Assembly: GCA_019112965.1 (NCBI GenBank)
Contig: DXIH01000190.1
Span: forward strand, 1 to 39,154
Origin: Candidatus Sphingomonas excrementigallinarum
GTDB lineage: Bacteria > Pseudomonadota > Alphaproteobacteria > Sphingomonadales > Sphingomonadaceae
Direction of reading: 5' to 3'
DNA length: 39,154 nt
Shown: positions 7,160 to 16,056 of the stretch, one piece after another
Layout of the letters: each line of letters starts with the position of its first letter
Position numbering within the stretch: the stretch's first letter is position 1
The notes under the pieces: model-generated
Told to the model about the DNA's origin: nothing
Seen by the model: only the letters and a program-made list of their open reading frames with translations
The model's database searches: none
Made by a program: the position numbers and the translations under genes

Positions 7160-10100
7160 ATGAACCGCTTTTTCGTCTATCACCCGGTATTCGCCTGGGT
7201 GATCGCGCTCTTCATCGCCTTGTTCGGGGTGATTTCGCTGCGCCTGCTGCCGATCGAGAACTACCCCTCGGTCGCGCCGCCCGCGCTTAACCTGGCGGTC
7301 ACCTATAACGGCGCCGATGCCGAGGTGATGGACCGTTCGGTGACCGCGGTCATCGAAAAGGAACTGAACGGCGTCGACAACTTCCTGTATATGGCGTCGA
7401 CCAGCCGCTCCAACGGCACCGCGCAGATTACCGTCACCTTCAAGCCCGGCACTAACCTGGACGTGGCGCGCACCCAGATCCAGGATCGCCTCAGCCGCGC
7501 CGAGCCGCGTCTGCCGCAGGAGGTTCGCGCGCTCGGCATTCAGGTGACCGAGGGCTCGGCGGGCTTCCTGGAGGTCATCACGCTCAGCTCGAAGTCGGGT
7601 CAGACCAGCCCGGTCGCGATGGGCAACTTCGCCGAGAACAACATCCGCAACGAGCTGCGCCGTATCGAAGGCGTGGGCGATGTGCAGCTGTTCGGTTCGC
7701 CCTATGCGATGCGCATCTGGCTCGATCCTCAGAAGCTGGCCGGGTACAACCTGTCGGCCTCCGAAGCGCTGGCCGCCGTGCAGGAGCAGAACAGCCAGAC
7801 CGCCGGTGGTTCGATCGGCGCGCAGCCGCTGACCCGCACGGCCGAGTTCACCGCGCAGATCATCACCCAGAACCGTTTCGCCACGCCGGAGCAGTTCCGC
7901 CAGATCATCATCCGCGCGAACCCCGACGGTTCGGCGGTTCGACTGGGCGACGTCGCGCGGGTCGAGCTGGGCAAGGACAATTACGGCTTTCGCCTCACCC
8001 TGAACGGCAAGGAGACCGTCGGTCTGGCCGTCCAGCTGGCGAGCGGCGCAAACGCCCTGGCGACGGCCGACGCGGTGTCGGCCAAGATGAAGCAGCTCCA
8101 GTCGAGCTTCCCCGCCGACGTGACCTGGAGCGTTCCCTTCACCACGACGCCGTTCATCACCGCTTCGGTCGACAGCGTGATCCATACGCTGGTCGAGGCG
8201 ATGATCCTCGTCTTCCTGGTGATGTTCCTGTTCCTCCAGAACTGGCGCGCCACGCTGATCCCCGCGATCGTCGTTCCGATCGCTCTGGGCGGCGCGTGCA
8301 TCGGCCTGCTCGCCTTCGGCTTCTCGATCAACACGCTGTCGTTGTTCGGCATGGTGGTGGCGATCGGCATCCTGGTCGACGACGCGATCGTCGTCGTCGA
8401 GAATGTCGAGCGTATCATGTCGGAAGAGGGGCTGAGTCCCCGCCGCGCGACCGTGAAGGCCATGGGGCAGATTACTGGCGCGATCATCGGCATCACGCTG
8501 GTACTGGTCGCGGTGTTCATCCCAATGGCGTTCTTTCCGGGCTCGACGGGCGGCATCTACCGTCAGTTCTCGGTGACGCTGGCGGTGTCGATCTTCTTCT
8601 CGGCGGTGCTTGCGCTTACGCTGACGCCTGCGCTGTGCGCCACGCTGCTGAAGCACGAGGACGCGCATACGGAGGACCGCCCCGAGCCCAAGCCCGGCGT
8701 GCGCGGCCTGCCGCAGCGCTTCTTCAACTGGTTCAACGACAAGTTCGGCCGGGGCACGGAAAAATACACAGGCGGCGTGAAGCGGATGATGTCGCGGCCG
8801 GTGCGCTGGCTGGCGGTATTCGCCGTGGTCGTCGTCATCACCGGCGTGATGTTCACCCGCATCCCCGGCGGCTTCCTGCCGACCGAGGATCAGGGCTATA
8901 TCTTCGTGTCCTATGACGCGGCGCCCGGCGCCACGCTGGAGCGGACGGGCGAGGCGATCACCAAGGTCGAGAAGTTCCTCCATGCCCAGCCGCAGGTGTC
9001 CGACATCGTGTCTGTCGCGGGCTTCAACTTCTTCGGCCAGGGGCAGGCGGCGGGTATCTCGTTCGTCAACCTGAAGCCATGGCATGATCGTCCCGGCAAG
9101 GAGAACAACTCGACGACGCTGGTCGGCAAGACGATGGGCTTCGTCCAGTCGATCCCGGAGGCGACCATCTTCGCGCTCGACCCGCCGCCGATCCAGGCGC
9201 TGGGCAATGCGACGGGCTTCTCGATGAAGATCGAGGACCGCTCGGGCCTGGGTGCTGCCGCCTTGCAGCAGGCGCAGGGCGCGATCCTGGCCAAGGCGTC
9301 ACAGGACAAGGCGCTGATGGGCGTCCGTCCGGAAGGCCTGGGCCCGGCGCCGCAGCTCTATGTCGATATCGACCGTATCCAGGCGCGTGCGCTGGGGCTC
9401 CAGATCGCGGATGTGAACCAGACGCTGTCGATCGCTTTCGGCTCGGCCTATGCCAACGATTTCGTCCGCGAAGGCAATGTCTTGCGCGTCTATCTTCAGG
9501 CCGATGCTCCGCAGCGCATGTCGCCTGAGGACGTGCTGGCGCTGCGTGTCCGCAATACGCAGGGCAATATGGTACCCTTCTCGGCGTTCACGAAGGTGCG
9601 CTGGCAGAACGGGCCGCAGCAGCTGGAGCGGTATAACGGCTATCCGTCGCTGACCGTGTCGGGCATGGCCGCACCCGGCCAGTCGACCGGCACCGCGCTG
9701 AAGCACATGGAACAGATCGCGCGCGAAGTGATGCCCGCGGGCATGAGCTTCGAGTGGACCGGCACCGCCTATGAGGAGCAGCAGGCGGGTGGCCAGATCG
9801 GCCTTCTGCTCGGCCTGTCGCTGATCGTGGTCTTCCTGCTGCTGGCGGCCCTGTACGAAAGCTGGGCGATCCCGTTGGCGGTGTTGCTGGTGGTCCCGTT
9901 CGGCGTGCTGGGCGCGGTGTTGATGACCATCTTCCGGGGCTTCTCGGCGGACGTGTACTTCAACGTCGGGCTCATCACGATCATCGGTCTGGCGGCGAAG
10001 AATGCGATCCTGATCGTCGAGTTCGCCATTGAGGACGAGGAAGGGGGACGCACTCCCTTCGAGGCGACGGTCGAAGCTGCGCGGCAGCGTCTGCGCCCGA

Positions 10101-10372
10101 TCCTGATGACCAGCCTTGCCTTCATCCTGGGCATGGTGCCTCTGTTCATCGCGAGCGGTGCGGGCGCAGCCAGCCGCCGTGCGGTCGGCACCGGCGTCAT
10201 GGGCGGGATGATCGCGGCCACCGCGTTCGGCATCTTCTTCACGCCGGTCTTCTATATCGCGGCCAAGAAGTGGCTGGCGCGCGAGCACGACCATGAGGCG
10301 GCGGATGCCGAGGAGGAAGCGCGCGAAGGTGAGGCACGAACCCGCGAAGAGGAGGGCCCGGCCCATGCATAA
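7160..10372 (+). CDS. RND multidrug efflux permease (HAE1/AcrB family)
   Basis: A 1070-residue proton-driven inner-membrane pump. Twelve transmembrane segments in the usual 1+5+1+5 layout are recognisable, with two large periplasmic loops. The proton-relay pair falls at Asp407-Asp408 (GILVDDAIVVVENVERIM), the same numbering as E. coli AcrB, and the partner Lys lies in GLAAKNAILIVEFA of the second half. FFVYHPVFAWVIALFIALFG is the first membrane segment. Length is normal. The C-terminus is a highly charged Glu/Arg-rich tail. Expected substrates are hydrophobic drugs, dyes or plant phenolics; no specificity can be read directly. The stop overlaps the next gene by eight bases. Confidence 0.97.
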   Translation: MNRFFVYHPVFAWVIALFIALFGVISLRLLPIENYPSVAPPALNLAVTYNGADAEVMDRSVTAVIEKELNGVDNFLYMASTSRSNGTAQITVTFKPGTNLDVARTQIQDRLSRAEPRLPQEVRALGIQVTEGSAGFLEVITLSSKSGQTSPVAMGNFAENNIRNELRRIEGVGDVQLFGSPYAMRIWLDPQKLAGYNLSASEALAAVQEQNSQTAGGSIGAQPLTRTAEFTAQIITQNRFATPEQFRQIIIRANPDGSAVRLGDVARVELGKDNYGFRLTLNGKETVGLAVQLASGANALATADAVSAKMKQLQSSFPADVTWSVPFTTTPFITASVDSVIHTLVEAMILVFLVMFLFLQNWRATLIPAIVVPIALGGACIGLLAFGFSINTLSLFGMVVAIGILVDDAIVVVENVERIMSEEGLSPRRATVKAMGQITGAIIGITLVLVAVFIPMAFFPGSTGGIYRQFSVTLAVSIFFSAVLALTLTPALCATLLKHEDAHTEDRPEPKPGVRGLPQRFFNWFNDKFGRGTEKYTGGVKRMMSRPVRWLAVFAVVVVITGVMFTRIPGGFLPTEDQGYIFVSYDAAPGATLERTGEAITKVEKFLHAQPQVSDIVSVAGFNFFGQGQAAGISFVNLKPWHDRPGKENNSTTLVGKTMGFVQSIPEATIFALDPPPIQALGNATGFSMKIEDRSGLGAAALQQAQGAILAKASQDKALMGVRPEGLGPAPQLYVDIDRIQARALGLQIADVNQTLSIAFGSAYANDFVREGNVLRVYLQADAPQRMSPEDVLALRVRNTQGNMVPFSAFTKVRWQNGPQQLERYNGYPSLTVSGMAAPGQSTGTALKHMEQIAREVMPAGMSFEWTGTAYEEQQAGGQIGLLLGLSLIVVFLLLAALYESWAIPLAVLLVVPFGVLGAVLMTIFRGFSADVYFNVGLITIIGLAAKNAILIVEFAIEDEEGGRTPFEATVEAARQRLRPILMTSLAFILGMVPLFIASGAGAASRRAVGTGVMGGMIAATAFGIFFTPVFYIAAKKWLAREHDHEAADAEEEAREGEARTREEEGPAHA

Positions 10373-11834
10373 GGGTATTTCCCGTGCGACCGCCGCATTG
10401 GCGCTGACCAGCGCGCTGGCGGGCTGCAATCTGGCGCCGAAATATCATCAACCGATCGCCCCCGTTTCCGCCACCTATCCGGAAGCGGTGCGCGGCACGC
10501 GGACAGCGGCCGAGATCGGCTGGCGGGAGTTCTTCGCCGACGAGCAGCTCAAAGCCTATATCGCCGCCGCACTTGCCAACAATCGCGACCTCGCCCAGGC
10601 GGTGGCGCGGGTGGCGCAGGCGCGGGCCCAGTATCGCATTCAGGATGCGCAGCGCCTTCCGGCGCTGGACGCCACGGCGGGGGCATCGCGCACTCGCGTG
10701 CCGCTCAACTCGCTGGGTTTCGGCAACGCGATCCCGGGGGCGGGCAACGCCGACAACCCGACCTCGATCACCTACAACCAGTTTTCGCTGGGCGCGCGGG
10801 TGTCGAGCTTCGAGCTGGATTTCTGGGGTCGGGTGCGCAACCTAGCGGAAGCGCAGCGGCGGCAATATCTGGCGACGGTCGAGGCGGAGCGCGCGTTCCG
10901 CCTGTCGCTGGTGGGGCAGGTCGCCGCCACCTATCTCCAGATCCGCGCCGCCGAGGAGCAGATCGCGCTCGCCGAGCAGACCGTGACCAGCCGCCGCGAC
11001 GGACTGGGCATCGCAAAGCGGCGGATGGATGCTGGCGTGACCTCCAGTGTCGATTATGACCAGGCGGCGGCCCTGCTGACCCAGGCGGAGACACAGCTGG
11101 CCGAGCTGCGCCGTACCGTCGCCCAGTCGCAGAACCTGCTGACCGTATTGGTCGGTGGCCCGATCACCGCCCCGCTTCCCACCGGGCGGCGTTTGAACGA
11201 CCAGAACCAGTTCGCAGCAATCGAGCCGGGCCTGCCCTCCGCCCTGCTGGTCAACCGGCCTGACGTGCTTCAGGCTGAGCAGCAGTTGCTTGCCGCCAAC
11301 GCCAATATCGGCGCGGCGCGGGCCGCGTTCCTGCCCAGCATCTCGCTGACCGGCTTGGCGGGCTTCGTCTCGCCCGCGCTGAGCAGCCTGATCGATGGCA
11401 ATTCGCAGCAATATCAGGTGCAGGGCGCGGCCTTGCTCCCGATCTTCGACTGGGGACGGCGCAACGCGCAGTTGAAGCTCAGCCGGGCGCAGGCGGACGA
11501 ACTGACCGCCGCCTATCAGCGCACGGTGCAGGGGGCGTTCCGCGAAGTGGCCGACGCGCTGGTCGCACGGCGTCGCTATGCCGAACAGATCGAGGCACAG
11601 ACGCGCGCGGTGGACGCGCAACGCCGCCTCGCCCGCACCGCACGGCTGCGCTATACCAACGGCATCGCCATCTATCTCGAGGTGCTGGATGCCGAGCGCA
11701 ACCTGTTCTCGGCCGAGCAGCAACTGCTGACGCTGCGCAGCGCCGCCCTTCAAAATGACGTCACCCTCTATGTCGCGCTGGGCGGTGGCCTGCGCGAGAC
11801 CGGGGCGGCGTCGACGGTTCCCGCGTCCGGCTAA
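10365..11834 (+). CDS. Outer-membrane efflux factor (NodT/OprM family lipoprotein)
   Basis: A 489-residue TolC-like channel subunit. The signal MHKGISRATAALALTSALAGC gives a lipobox with Cys21. The protein then shows the duplicated OEP domain of this family, with NLAPKYHQP at the mature N-terminus, the FELDFWGRVRNLAEAQRRQYLA helix of repeat one and ALLPIFDWGRRNAQLKLSRAQ of repeat two. The ATG at 10365 is chosen over an earlier in-frame ATG because it begins the signal peptide and overlaps the pump stop codon by eight bases. It completes the tripartite pump in one operon, and a hairpin follows the stop. Confidence 0.95.
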   Translation: MHKGISRATAALALTSALAGCNLAPKYHQPIAPVSATYPEAVRGTRTAAEIGWREFFADEQLKAYIAAALANNRDLAQAVARVAQARAQYRIQDAQRLPALDATAGASRTRVPLNSLGFGNAIPGAGNADNPTSITYNQFSLGARVSSFELDFWGRVRNLAEAQRRQYLATVEAERAFRLSLVGQVAATYLQIRAAEEQIALAEQTVTSRRDGLGIAKRRMDAGVTSSVDYDQAAALLTQAETQLAELRRTVAQSQNLLTVLVGGPITAPLPTGRRLNDQNQFAAIEPGLPSALLVNRPDVLQAEQQLLAANANIGAARAAFLPSISLTGLAGFVSPALSSLIDGNSQQYQVQGAALLPIFDWGRRNAQLKLSRAQADELTAAYQRTVQGAFREVADALVARRRYAEQIEAQTRAVDAQRRLARTARLRYTNGIAIYLEVLDAERNLFSAEQQLLTLRSAALQNDVTLYVALGGGLRETGAASTVPASG

Positions 11835-11867
11835 ATCCCCGAACCCCCGGCCGACGCGGTTGAGCGA

Positions 11868-11905
11868 GGGGCGTACGGGATTCTCCCCCCGTGCGCCCCT
11901 TTGCT
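11868..11905 (+). terminator. Hairpin with T-rich tail after the efflux operon
   Basis: GGGGCGTACGGG (11868-11879) pairs with CCCGTGCGCCCC (11888-11899), all positions but one being Watson-Crick. It is followed by TTTGCTTTG. This fits a Rho-independent terminator that ends the RND operon 34 bases after its stop. Confidence 0.62.
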
Positions 11906-11953
11906 TTGTCTGACGAAGCGCCTAACCGGCGGATGATGCAACAGGAGCGCGAT

Positions 11954-12832
11954 ATGACGGGCTGGACGATCGGTATCATCGGCGGCTCCGGCCTCTACGC
12001 GATCGACGCGCTGGAGGATGTCGAGACGCTGGTGCTCGATACGCCGTGGGGCGCTCCGTCCGACACGCTGGTGCGCGGGCGGATCGGGGGCGTACGCTTC
12101 GTCTTCCTCCCCCGCCACGGCCGGGGACACCGCCTGTCGCCGACCGAGGTAAACGCGCGCGCCAACATCCATGCGTTGAAGCAGGCCGGGTGTACCGACA
12201 TTCTGGCGATCTCCGCGATCGGGTCGCTGCGCGAGGAACTGCCGCCCGGCCATTTCGTCGCGGTCGACCAGTTCATCGACCGGACGGTGCACCGCGACAC
12301 CAGTTTCTTCGGCGCGGGGCTGGTCGCGCATGTTTCGATGGCCGATCCGGTATGTCCGCGCCTGTCGACCCTGGCGGCGCAGGCGGGCGAGCGGGCAGGG
12401 GCATCGATGGCGCATGGCGGTACTTATCTCGCCATGGAGGGGCCGCAATTCTCGACCCGTGCGGAAAGCCATCTCTATCGCCAATGGGGGGCGGACGTGA
12501 TCGGCATGACCGCAATGCCGGAGGCCAAGCTCGCGCGCGAGGCAGAGCTTCCCTATGCGCTGATCGGCATGGTCACCGACTATGATTGCTGGCGCGAGGA
12601 TGAGGCGCATGTCGAGGTCGGTACGATCCTCGCACAGCTGCATCGGAACGCAGCGACCGCACGGGCGCTGGTCGCCGAACTGGCGGCGATGCTGCCGGAA
12701 AAGCGCACCGCCTCGCCGATCGATACCGTGCTCGATCAGGCGCTTATCACCCATATCTCGCATGTGGACCGGGCCAAGGCGGAAAGCCTTGGGCCGGTCG
12801 TATCGCGGGTGCTCGCCGCGCGGGGCGGTTGA
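11954..12832 (+). CDS. mtnP: S-methyl-5'-thioadenosine phosphorylase
   Basis: A 292-residue cytoplasmic enzyme of the purine nucleoside phosphorylase family that splits methylthioadenosine with phosphate into adenine and methylthioribose-1-phosphate, feeding methionine salvage. Visible landmarks are the phosphate-loop IGIIGGSGLYAI at the N-terminus, PRHGRGHRLSPTEVNARANIHAL, YLAMEGPQFSTRAES, IGMTAMPEAKLAREAE and the TDYDCW motif, which marks methylthioadenosine rather than inosine phosphorylases. The ATG at 11954 has AGGAG six bases upstream; an in-frame ATG at 11891 lies inside the preceding terminator hairpin and is rejected. It stands alone, convergent with the porin gene. Confidence 0.93.
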   Translation: MTGWTIGIIGGSGLYAIDALEDVETLVLDTPWGAPSDTLVRGRIGGVRFVFLPRHGRGHRLSPTEVNARANIHALKQAGCTDILAISAIGSLREELPPGHFVAVDQFIDRTVHRDTSFFGAGLVAHVSMADPVCPRLSTLAAQAGERAGASMAHGGTYLAMEGPQFSTRAESHLYRQWGADVIGMTAMPEAKLAREAELPYALIGMVTDYDCWREDEAHVEVGTILAQLHRNAATARALVAELAAMLPEKRTASPIDTVLDQALITHISHVDRAKAESLGPVVSRVLAARGG

Positions 12833-12879
12833 GGATCAGTCCTCGACGATCGGGCTGTTCCTCGCCGTCCCCCGCATCC

Positions 12880-12905
12880 GCCCGGCCGGTTCGTCGCGGC
12901 CGGGC
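12880..12905. terminator. Hairpin between convergent mtnP and porin genes
   Basis: GCCCGGCCG (12880-12888) and CGGCCGGGC (12897-12905) form a perfect nine-base stem with an eight-base loop in the 82-base gap between two convergent stop codons. The T-run is weak on both sides (AATTTTA on the plus strand), so termination efficiency is uncertain. Confidence 0.45.
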
Positions 12906-12914
12906 GCCTGAATT

Positions 12915-14402
12915 TTAGAAGCGGAAGCTCAACCACCCGGCCCAGAAGTCCGAGCTTTTCAGATTGGCCCGCTGCAACACGGTGTCGGCCTTGAAATGTT
13001 CGTAACGGCCGACGAACGATAGACGCGGCGTGATCGTCCAGGTTGCCTGCAAGCGGGCGACCTCGGCAACCTTCTTGCCACGCACATTCTGCGTACCCGC
13101 CCATGCCGCGCCGCTTGCACGGTAAACGGCATCGAACTCGTCCGGCCGCCAGGCAAAGCCGTATTCGGTCGCCAGACGCACGCCCTTGATCGGCGTGAAG
13201 GTGAAGTTCGGCGCGGCGTACAACAGGTTCGTCGGTGTCAGGAACAGGCCGTAGCTGTAATAGATGTTGTTGCCGAACAGGCCGTTGGTCGTGTTTAGTT
13301 CACCCGTACGCTGATAGGCACCGCCGCCCGAGCCATAGTCGACATGGACGCCGACGCGCGGCGCGTCGGGCTTTTTGCCCAGGCGATAGGTCTGGGCGAT
13401 GAAGGCCTGCCACGCCTCGATCGGGCGATTGTTGAACGTCCCGCGCTGATTGTTGACGGTCCAGTCGACATTGACCGGCCCGACATCGCCATAGGCGTGG
13501 AGACCCAGGAAATAACGTTCCTCCAGCCCCGTCGTCGGCCCCCAGACGGCTCGACGGTTGCGCAGCCGCCAAATGAAGGGATCGAGATACAGCTTCGAGC
13601 CGCCGAACAGCTTGGGCGAAAGACGGAAGCCGAAGGTCGCGCCCGTGAAGCGCACGTCGGGGTTCGTCTTGTCGTCGCTGATGCCCTTGAAGCCATAGGT
13701 GACGTAATTCAGGTCGAACACGTCGATCCGGGCATCCTTGCCACGGGCATAGGCCCGCACGCCGTCGAGGACGAAATACAGCGTGTTGTTGTCGCGGCCG
13801 ACGGTCAGCAGCTGCGGCCCGTCGAAGAATTCCTGACGACCGGCACGGACGCCGACGTCCAGGCCCAGGGCCTTGCCCTTCACTTCGGCGAAAAGCTGCT
13901 GCACGGCCAACTGGTTGCGCAGGTTGCCACCTGGCGCGCCCAGATTGATGCCCTGCAATTCCGCCCGGCCCAGTTCGCCAAAAACGCGGAAATGATCGCC
14001 GAGATGAACGTCGGCGCCGCCAACGATGCGGGCGATGTCCTGACGTTGTTGCTGCACTTCACGCAAATTGGGGTTGGTGGTGATGTTGACGCGGGTGCGC
14101 AGCTCGCCGGAGAAGGTCACATAGGACTTGCCGTCCTCCGTCAGCTTCACGCATTTCAGCGCATCGATGACATCGTCGCGCTTGGCCGGATCGCAATATT
14201 GGCGCCAGTCCTCGGCCCAGCGCGACTGGTTGTAGCCGCCCACGGTGTTGCCATCGCCCGCCGCGCTGGTGGGATACGCGGTGCTGGCAGGGCTGGCGGG
14301 CTCTGCGGCGGCCTTCGGGGTGAAGGTCTGCGCCATCGCCGGGGAAACGGCGACCCCCATCGCCGACACCATCGCGGTGCCAGCAAGCCATAGAAACTTC
14401 AT
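12915..14402 (-). CDS. Alginate-export-type outer-membrane porin
   Basis: A 495-residue outer-membrane beta-barrel resembling the alginate export (AlgE-like) family. A signal peptide ends at AMA near residue 24. The barrel part begins with VTFSGELRTRVNITTNPN, continues with alternating aromatic strands (FRVFGELGRAELQG, RAGRQEFFDGPQLLTVGRDNNTLYFVLDGVRAY) and ends with WLSFRF, the terminal Phe expected for barrel assembly. The ATG at 14402 has AGGGGG about eight bases upstream; the in-frame ATG at 14426 would break the signal peptide. The substrate is unlikely to be alginate in particular, since no alginate genes are near. The adjacent dct genes make organic-acid uptake a possible role, as an inference only. 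Confidence 0.87.
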   Translation of the reverse strand: MKFLWLAGTAMVSAMGVAVSPAMAQTFTPKAAAEPASPASTAYPTSAAGDGNTVGGYNQSRWAEDWRQYCDPAKRDDVIDALKCVKLTEDGKSYVTFSGELRTRVNITTNPNLREVQQQRQDIARIVGGADVHLGDHFRVFGELGRAELQGINLGAPGGNLRNQLAVQQLFAEVKGKALGLDVGVRAGRQEFFDGPQLLTVGRDNNTLYFVLDGVRAYARGKDARIDVFDLNYVTYGFKGISDDKTNPDVRFTGATFGFRLSPKLFGGSKLYLDPFIWRLRNRRAVWGPTTGLEERYFLGLHAYGDVGPVNVDWTVNNQRGTFNNRPIEAWQAFIAQTYRLGKKPDAPRVGVHVDYGSGGGAYQRTGELNTTNGLFGNNIYYSYGLFLTPTNLLYAAPNFTFTPIKGVRLATEYGFAWRPDEFDAVYRASGAAWAGTQNVRGKKVAEVARLQATWTITPRLSFVGRYEHFKADTVLQRANLKSSDFWAGWLSFRF

Positions 14403-14465
14403 GATAATCCCCCTCGATCGAACCAATCTGTCGTCGCTTCGACTGCTCTATAGCATCCTGGTAAA

Positions 14466-14495
14466 CAAAAACCCGGCCGATGGGAGCGGCCGGGT
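14466..14495 (-). terminator. Rho-independent terminator after dctA
   Basis: Read on the minus strand, ACCCGGCCG and CGGCCGGGT (14495-14487 and 14479-14471) form a perfect nine-base stem with a seven-base loop followed by TTTTG. It lies 16 bases past the dctA stop and is a textbook intrinsic terminator. Confidence 0.82.
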
Positions 14496-14511
14496 CATGT
14501 CGGGATGCGGA

Positions 14512-15846
14512 TCAGGCGATGGCGGGCTGAACGGTAGTGGCGGGCGCAGTCAGGACCGGCTTGCCGCTCAGCGCGGCGTCCAGCGCCTCCTTGTCGAGCG
14601 CTCCTTCCCAACGTGCGACCACGACGGTGGCGACGGCGTTGCCGATGAAGTTGGTCAGGCTGCGGCATTCCGACATGAAGCGGTCGACACCGAGGATCAG
14701 CGCCATGCCCGCGACCGGCACGTCCGGCACGATCGAGAGGGTGGCGGCGAGGGTGATGAAGCCCGCGCCGGTGACGCCTGCCGCGCCCTTGGACGAGAGC
14801 ATCGCGACGAGGAGGAGGGCTAGCTGCTGGCCCAGCGAGAGATCGACACCGCAGGCCTGGGCGATGAACAGCGCGGCCAGCGTCATGTAGATGTTGGTGC
14901 CATCAAGGTTGAAGGAATAGCCGGTCGGCACGACCAGGCCGACGACCGACTTTTCGCAACCGGCCTTCTCCATCTTCACGAGGAGGTTGGGCAGGGCGGC
15001 TTCGGACGACGAGGTGCCGAGGACGAGCAGCAGCTCGGCCTTGAGGTAGCGGATCAGCTTGAGGACCGAGAAGCCATTGGCGCGGGCGATGGTGCCCAGC
15101 ACGACGACGACGAACAGGATCGAGGTGAGGTAGAAGGTCGCGACGAGGGCACCCAGATTGACCAGGCTGCCGACGCCGTACTTGCCGATGGTGAAGGCGA
15201 TCGCGCCGAAGGCACCGATCGGGGCGGCACGCATCAGGATGCCGACCATGCGGAAGACGACGACGCTGATCCGCTCCAGGCTGTTGAGCAGCGGACGCGC
15301 GGGATCGCCGACCAGAGCCATTGAGATACCGAACAGGATCGCGACCATCAGGACCTGGAGGATGTTGCCCTGGGTGAACGCACTGATCAGCGTGTCGGGG
15401 ATGATGCCCAGCAGGAAGCCGGTCACGGTCGTGTCATGGGCCTTGGCGGTATATTCGGCGATCGATCCGACCTTCAGGGTCGAGGGATCGATGTTCATGC
15501 CCGCGCCCGGCTGGACGACGTTGGCGACGATCAGGCCGACGATCAGCGCGAAGGTCGATACGGTGATGAAATAGAAAAAGGCCTTGCCAGCAACGCGTCC
15601 GACCGAGCCGAGTTCGCGCATCCCGGCGATGCCGGTAACGACGGTAAGGAAGATGACGGGGGCGATAATCATCTTCACTAGCTTGATGAAGGCATCACCG
15701 ATCGGCTTGAGCGATTCACCGAAGCTCGGCCAGAAATGACCGATGATCGCGCCCAGCGCGATGGCGAACAGGACCTGGACGTACAGGTGGGACCAGACAC
15801 GCGCCCGCCGGGGCGTCTCTGCTACGGCATAATCTTGTGCGATCAT
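14512..15846 (-). CDS. dctA: C4-dicarboxylate:cation symporter DctA
   Basis: A 444-residue inner-membrane secondary transporter of the dicarboxylate/amino acid:cation symporter family that takes up succinate, fumarate and malate. The N-terminal cytoplasmic part ([18 protein letters not shown]) leads into [20 protein letters not shown]. The family's [24 protein letters not shown], the serine-rich [12 protein letters not shown] hairpin and the substrate-binding segment [18 protein letters not shown] are present, followed by [13 protein letters not shown] and [19 protein letters not shown]. It is transcribed divergently from dctBD, with an elaborate regulatory region between, and has its own terminator. 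This matches the known dctA/dctBD arrangement of rhizobia. Confidence 0.96.
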   Translation of the reverse strand: MIAQDYAVAETPRRARVWSHLYVQVLFAIALGAIIGHFWPSFGESLKPIGDAFIKLVKMIIAPVIFLTVVTGIAGMRELGSVGRVAGKAFFYFITVSTFALIVGLIVANVVQPGAGMNIDPSTLKVGSIAEYTAKAHDTTVTGFLLGIIPDTLISAFTQGNILQVLMVAILFGISMALVGDPARPLLNSLERISVVVFRMVGILMRAAPIGAFGAIAFTIGKYGVGSLVNLGALVATFYLTSILFVVVVLGTIARANGFSVLKLIRYLKAELLLVLGTSSSEAALPNLLVKMEKAGCEKSVVGLVVPTGYSFNLDGTNIYMTLAALFIAQACGVDLSLGQQLALLLVAMLSSKGAAGVTGAGFITLAATLSIVPDVPVAGMALILGVDRFMSECRSLTNFIGNAVATVVVARWEGALDKEALDAALSGKPVLTAPATTVQPAIA

Positions 15847-15895
15847 GGCTTTTCAGCATCCTCTACAAAAAAGTGGGCCGGACGCGGTGGGCCGC

Positions 15896-15910
15896 GCTTC
15901 CGAATTGCCG
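15896..15910 (-). promoter_or_regulatory. Weak -24/-12-like element upstream of dctA
   Basis: On the minus strand the sequence CGGCAATTCGGAAGC has the GG-N10-GC spacing of sigma-54 promoters and keeps the GGCA core, but its -12 half is AAGC instead of TTGC. Its GC is 50 bases upstream of the dctA ATG, which would give a short leader. The match is weak, and the associated DctD lacks its sigma-54 contact loop, so a sigma-70 promoter is equally possible. Confidence 0.3.
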
Positions 15911-15959
15911 TGAGTGTGCGGAATGCCGCCGATCATTACAAATTTCCTAAATGGGGCGA

Positions 15960-15972
15960 TAACATATTGATA
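15960..15972 (-). promoter_or_regulatory. Candidate IHF binding site between DctD sites and dctA promoter
   Basis: On the minus strand TATCAATATGTTA matches the IHF consensus WATCAANNNNTTR at every defined position. It sits in the only AT-rich stretch of the gap, between the two 13-base repeats near dctB and the candidate dctA promoter. That is where a bend would bring an upstream activator to the promoter. Confidence 0.5.
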
Positions 15973-16008
15973 ACTCTATCATTAAATGCCGACCCCAGCT
16001 GTCTGAGC

Positions 16009-16053
16009 GCGAAAATCCGCATGGCGCTCCGGGCTGGGTTGCGATAATCCGCA
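16009..16053. promoter_or_regulatory. Two near-identical 13-base sites, candidate DctD binding sites
   Basis: GCGAAAATCCGCA (16009-16021) and GCGATAATCCGCA (16041-16053) differ at one base and are exactly 32 bases apart, three helical turns. Each is a partial palindrome (GCG...CGC). Tandem DctD sites upstream of dctA are known from rhizobia. The second copy ends three bases before the dctB ATG, so a bound regulator could also affect dctBD itself. Confidence 0.55.
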
Positions 16054-16056
16054 CAG

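Noticed and set aside
6638..9085. 815-residue open frame on the minus strand
   Set aside because: It is antisense to the RND adaptor and pump genes, is rich in Arg/His/Asp/Gln as expected from a shadow of GC-rich codons, and matches no family.
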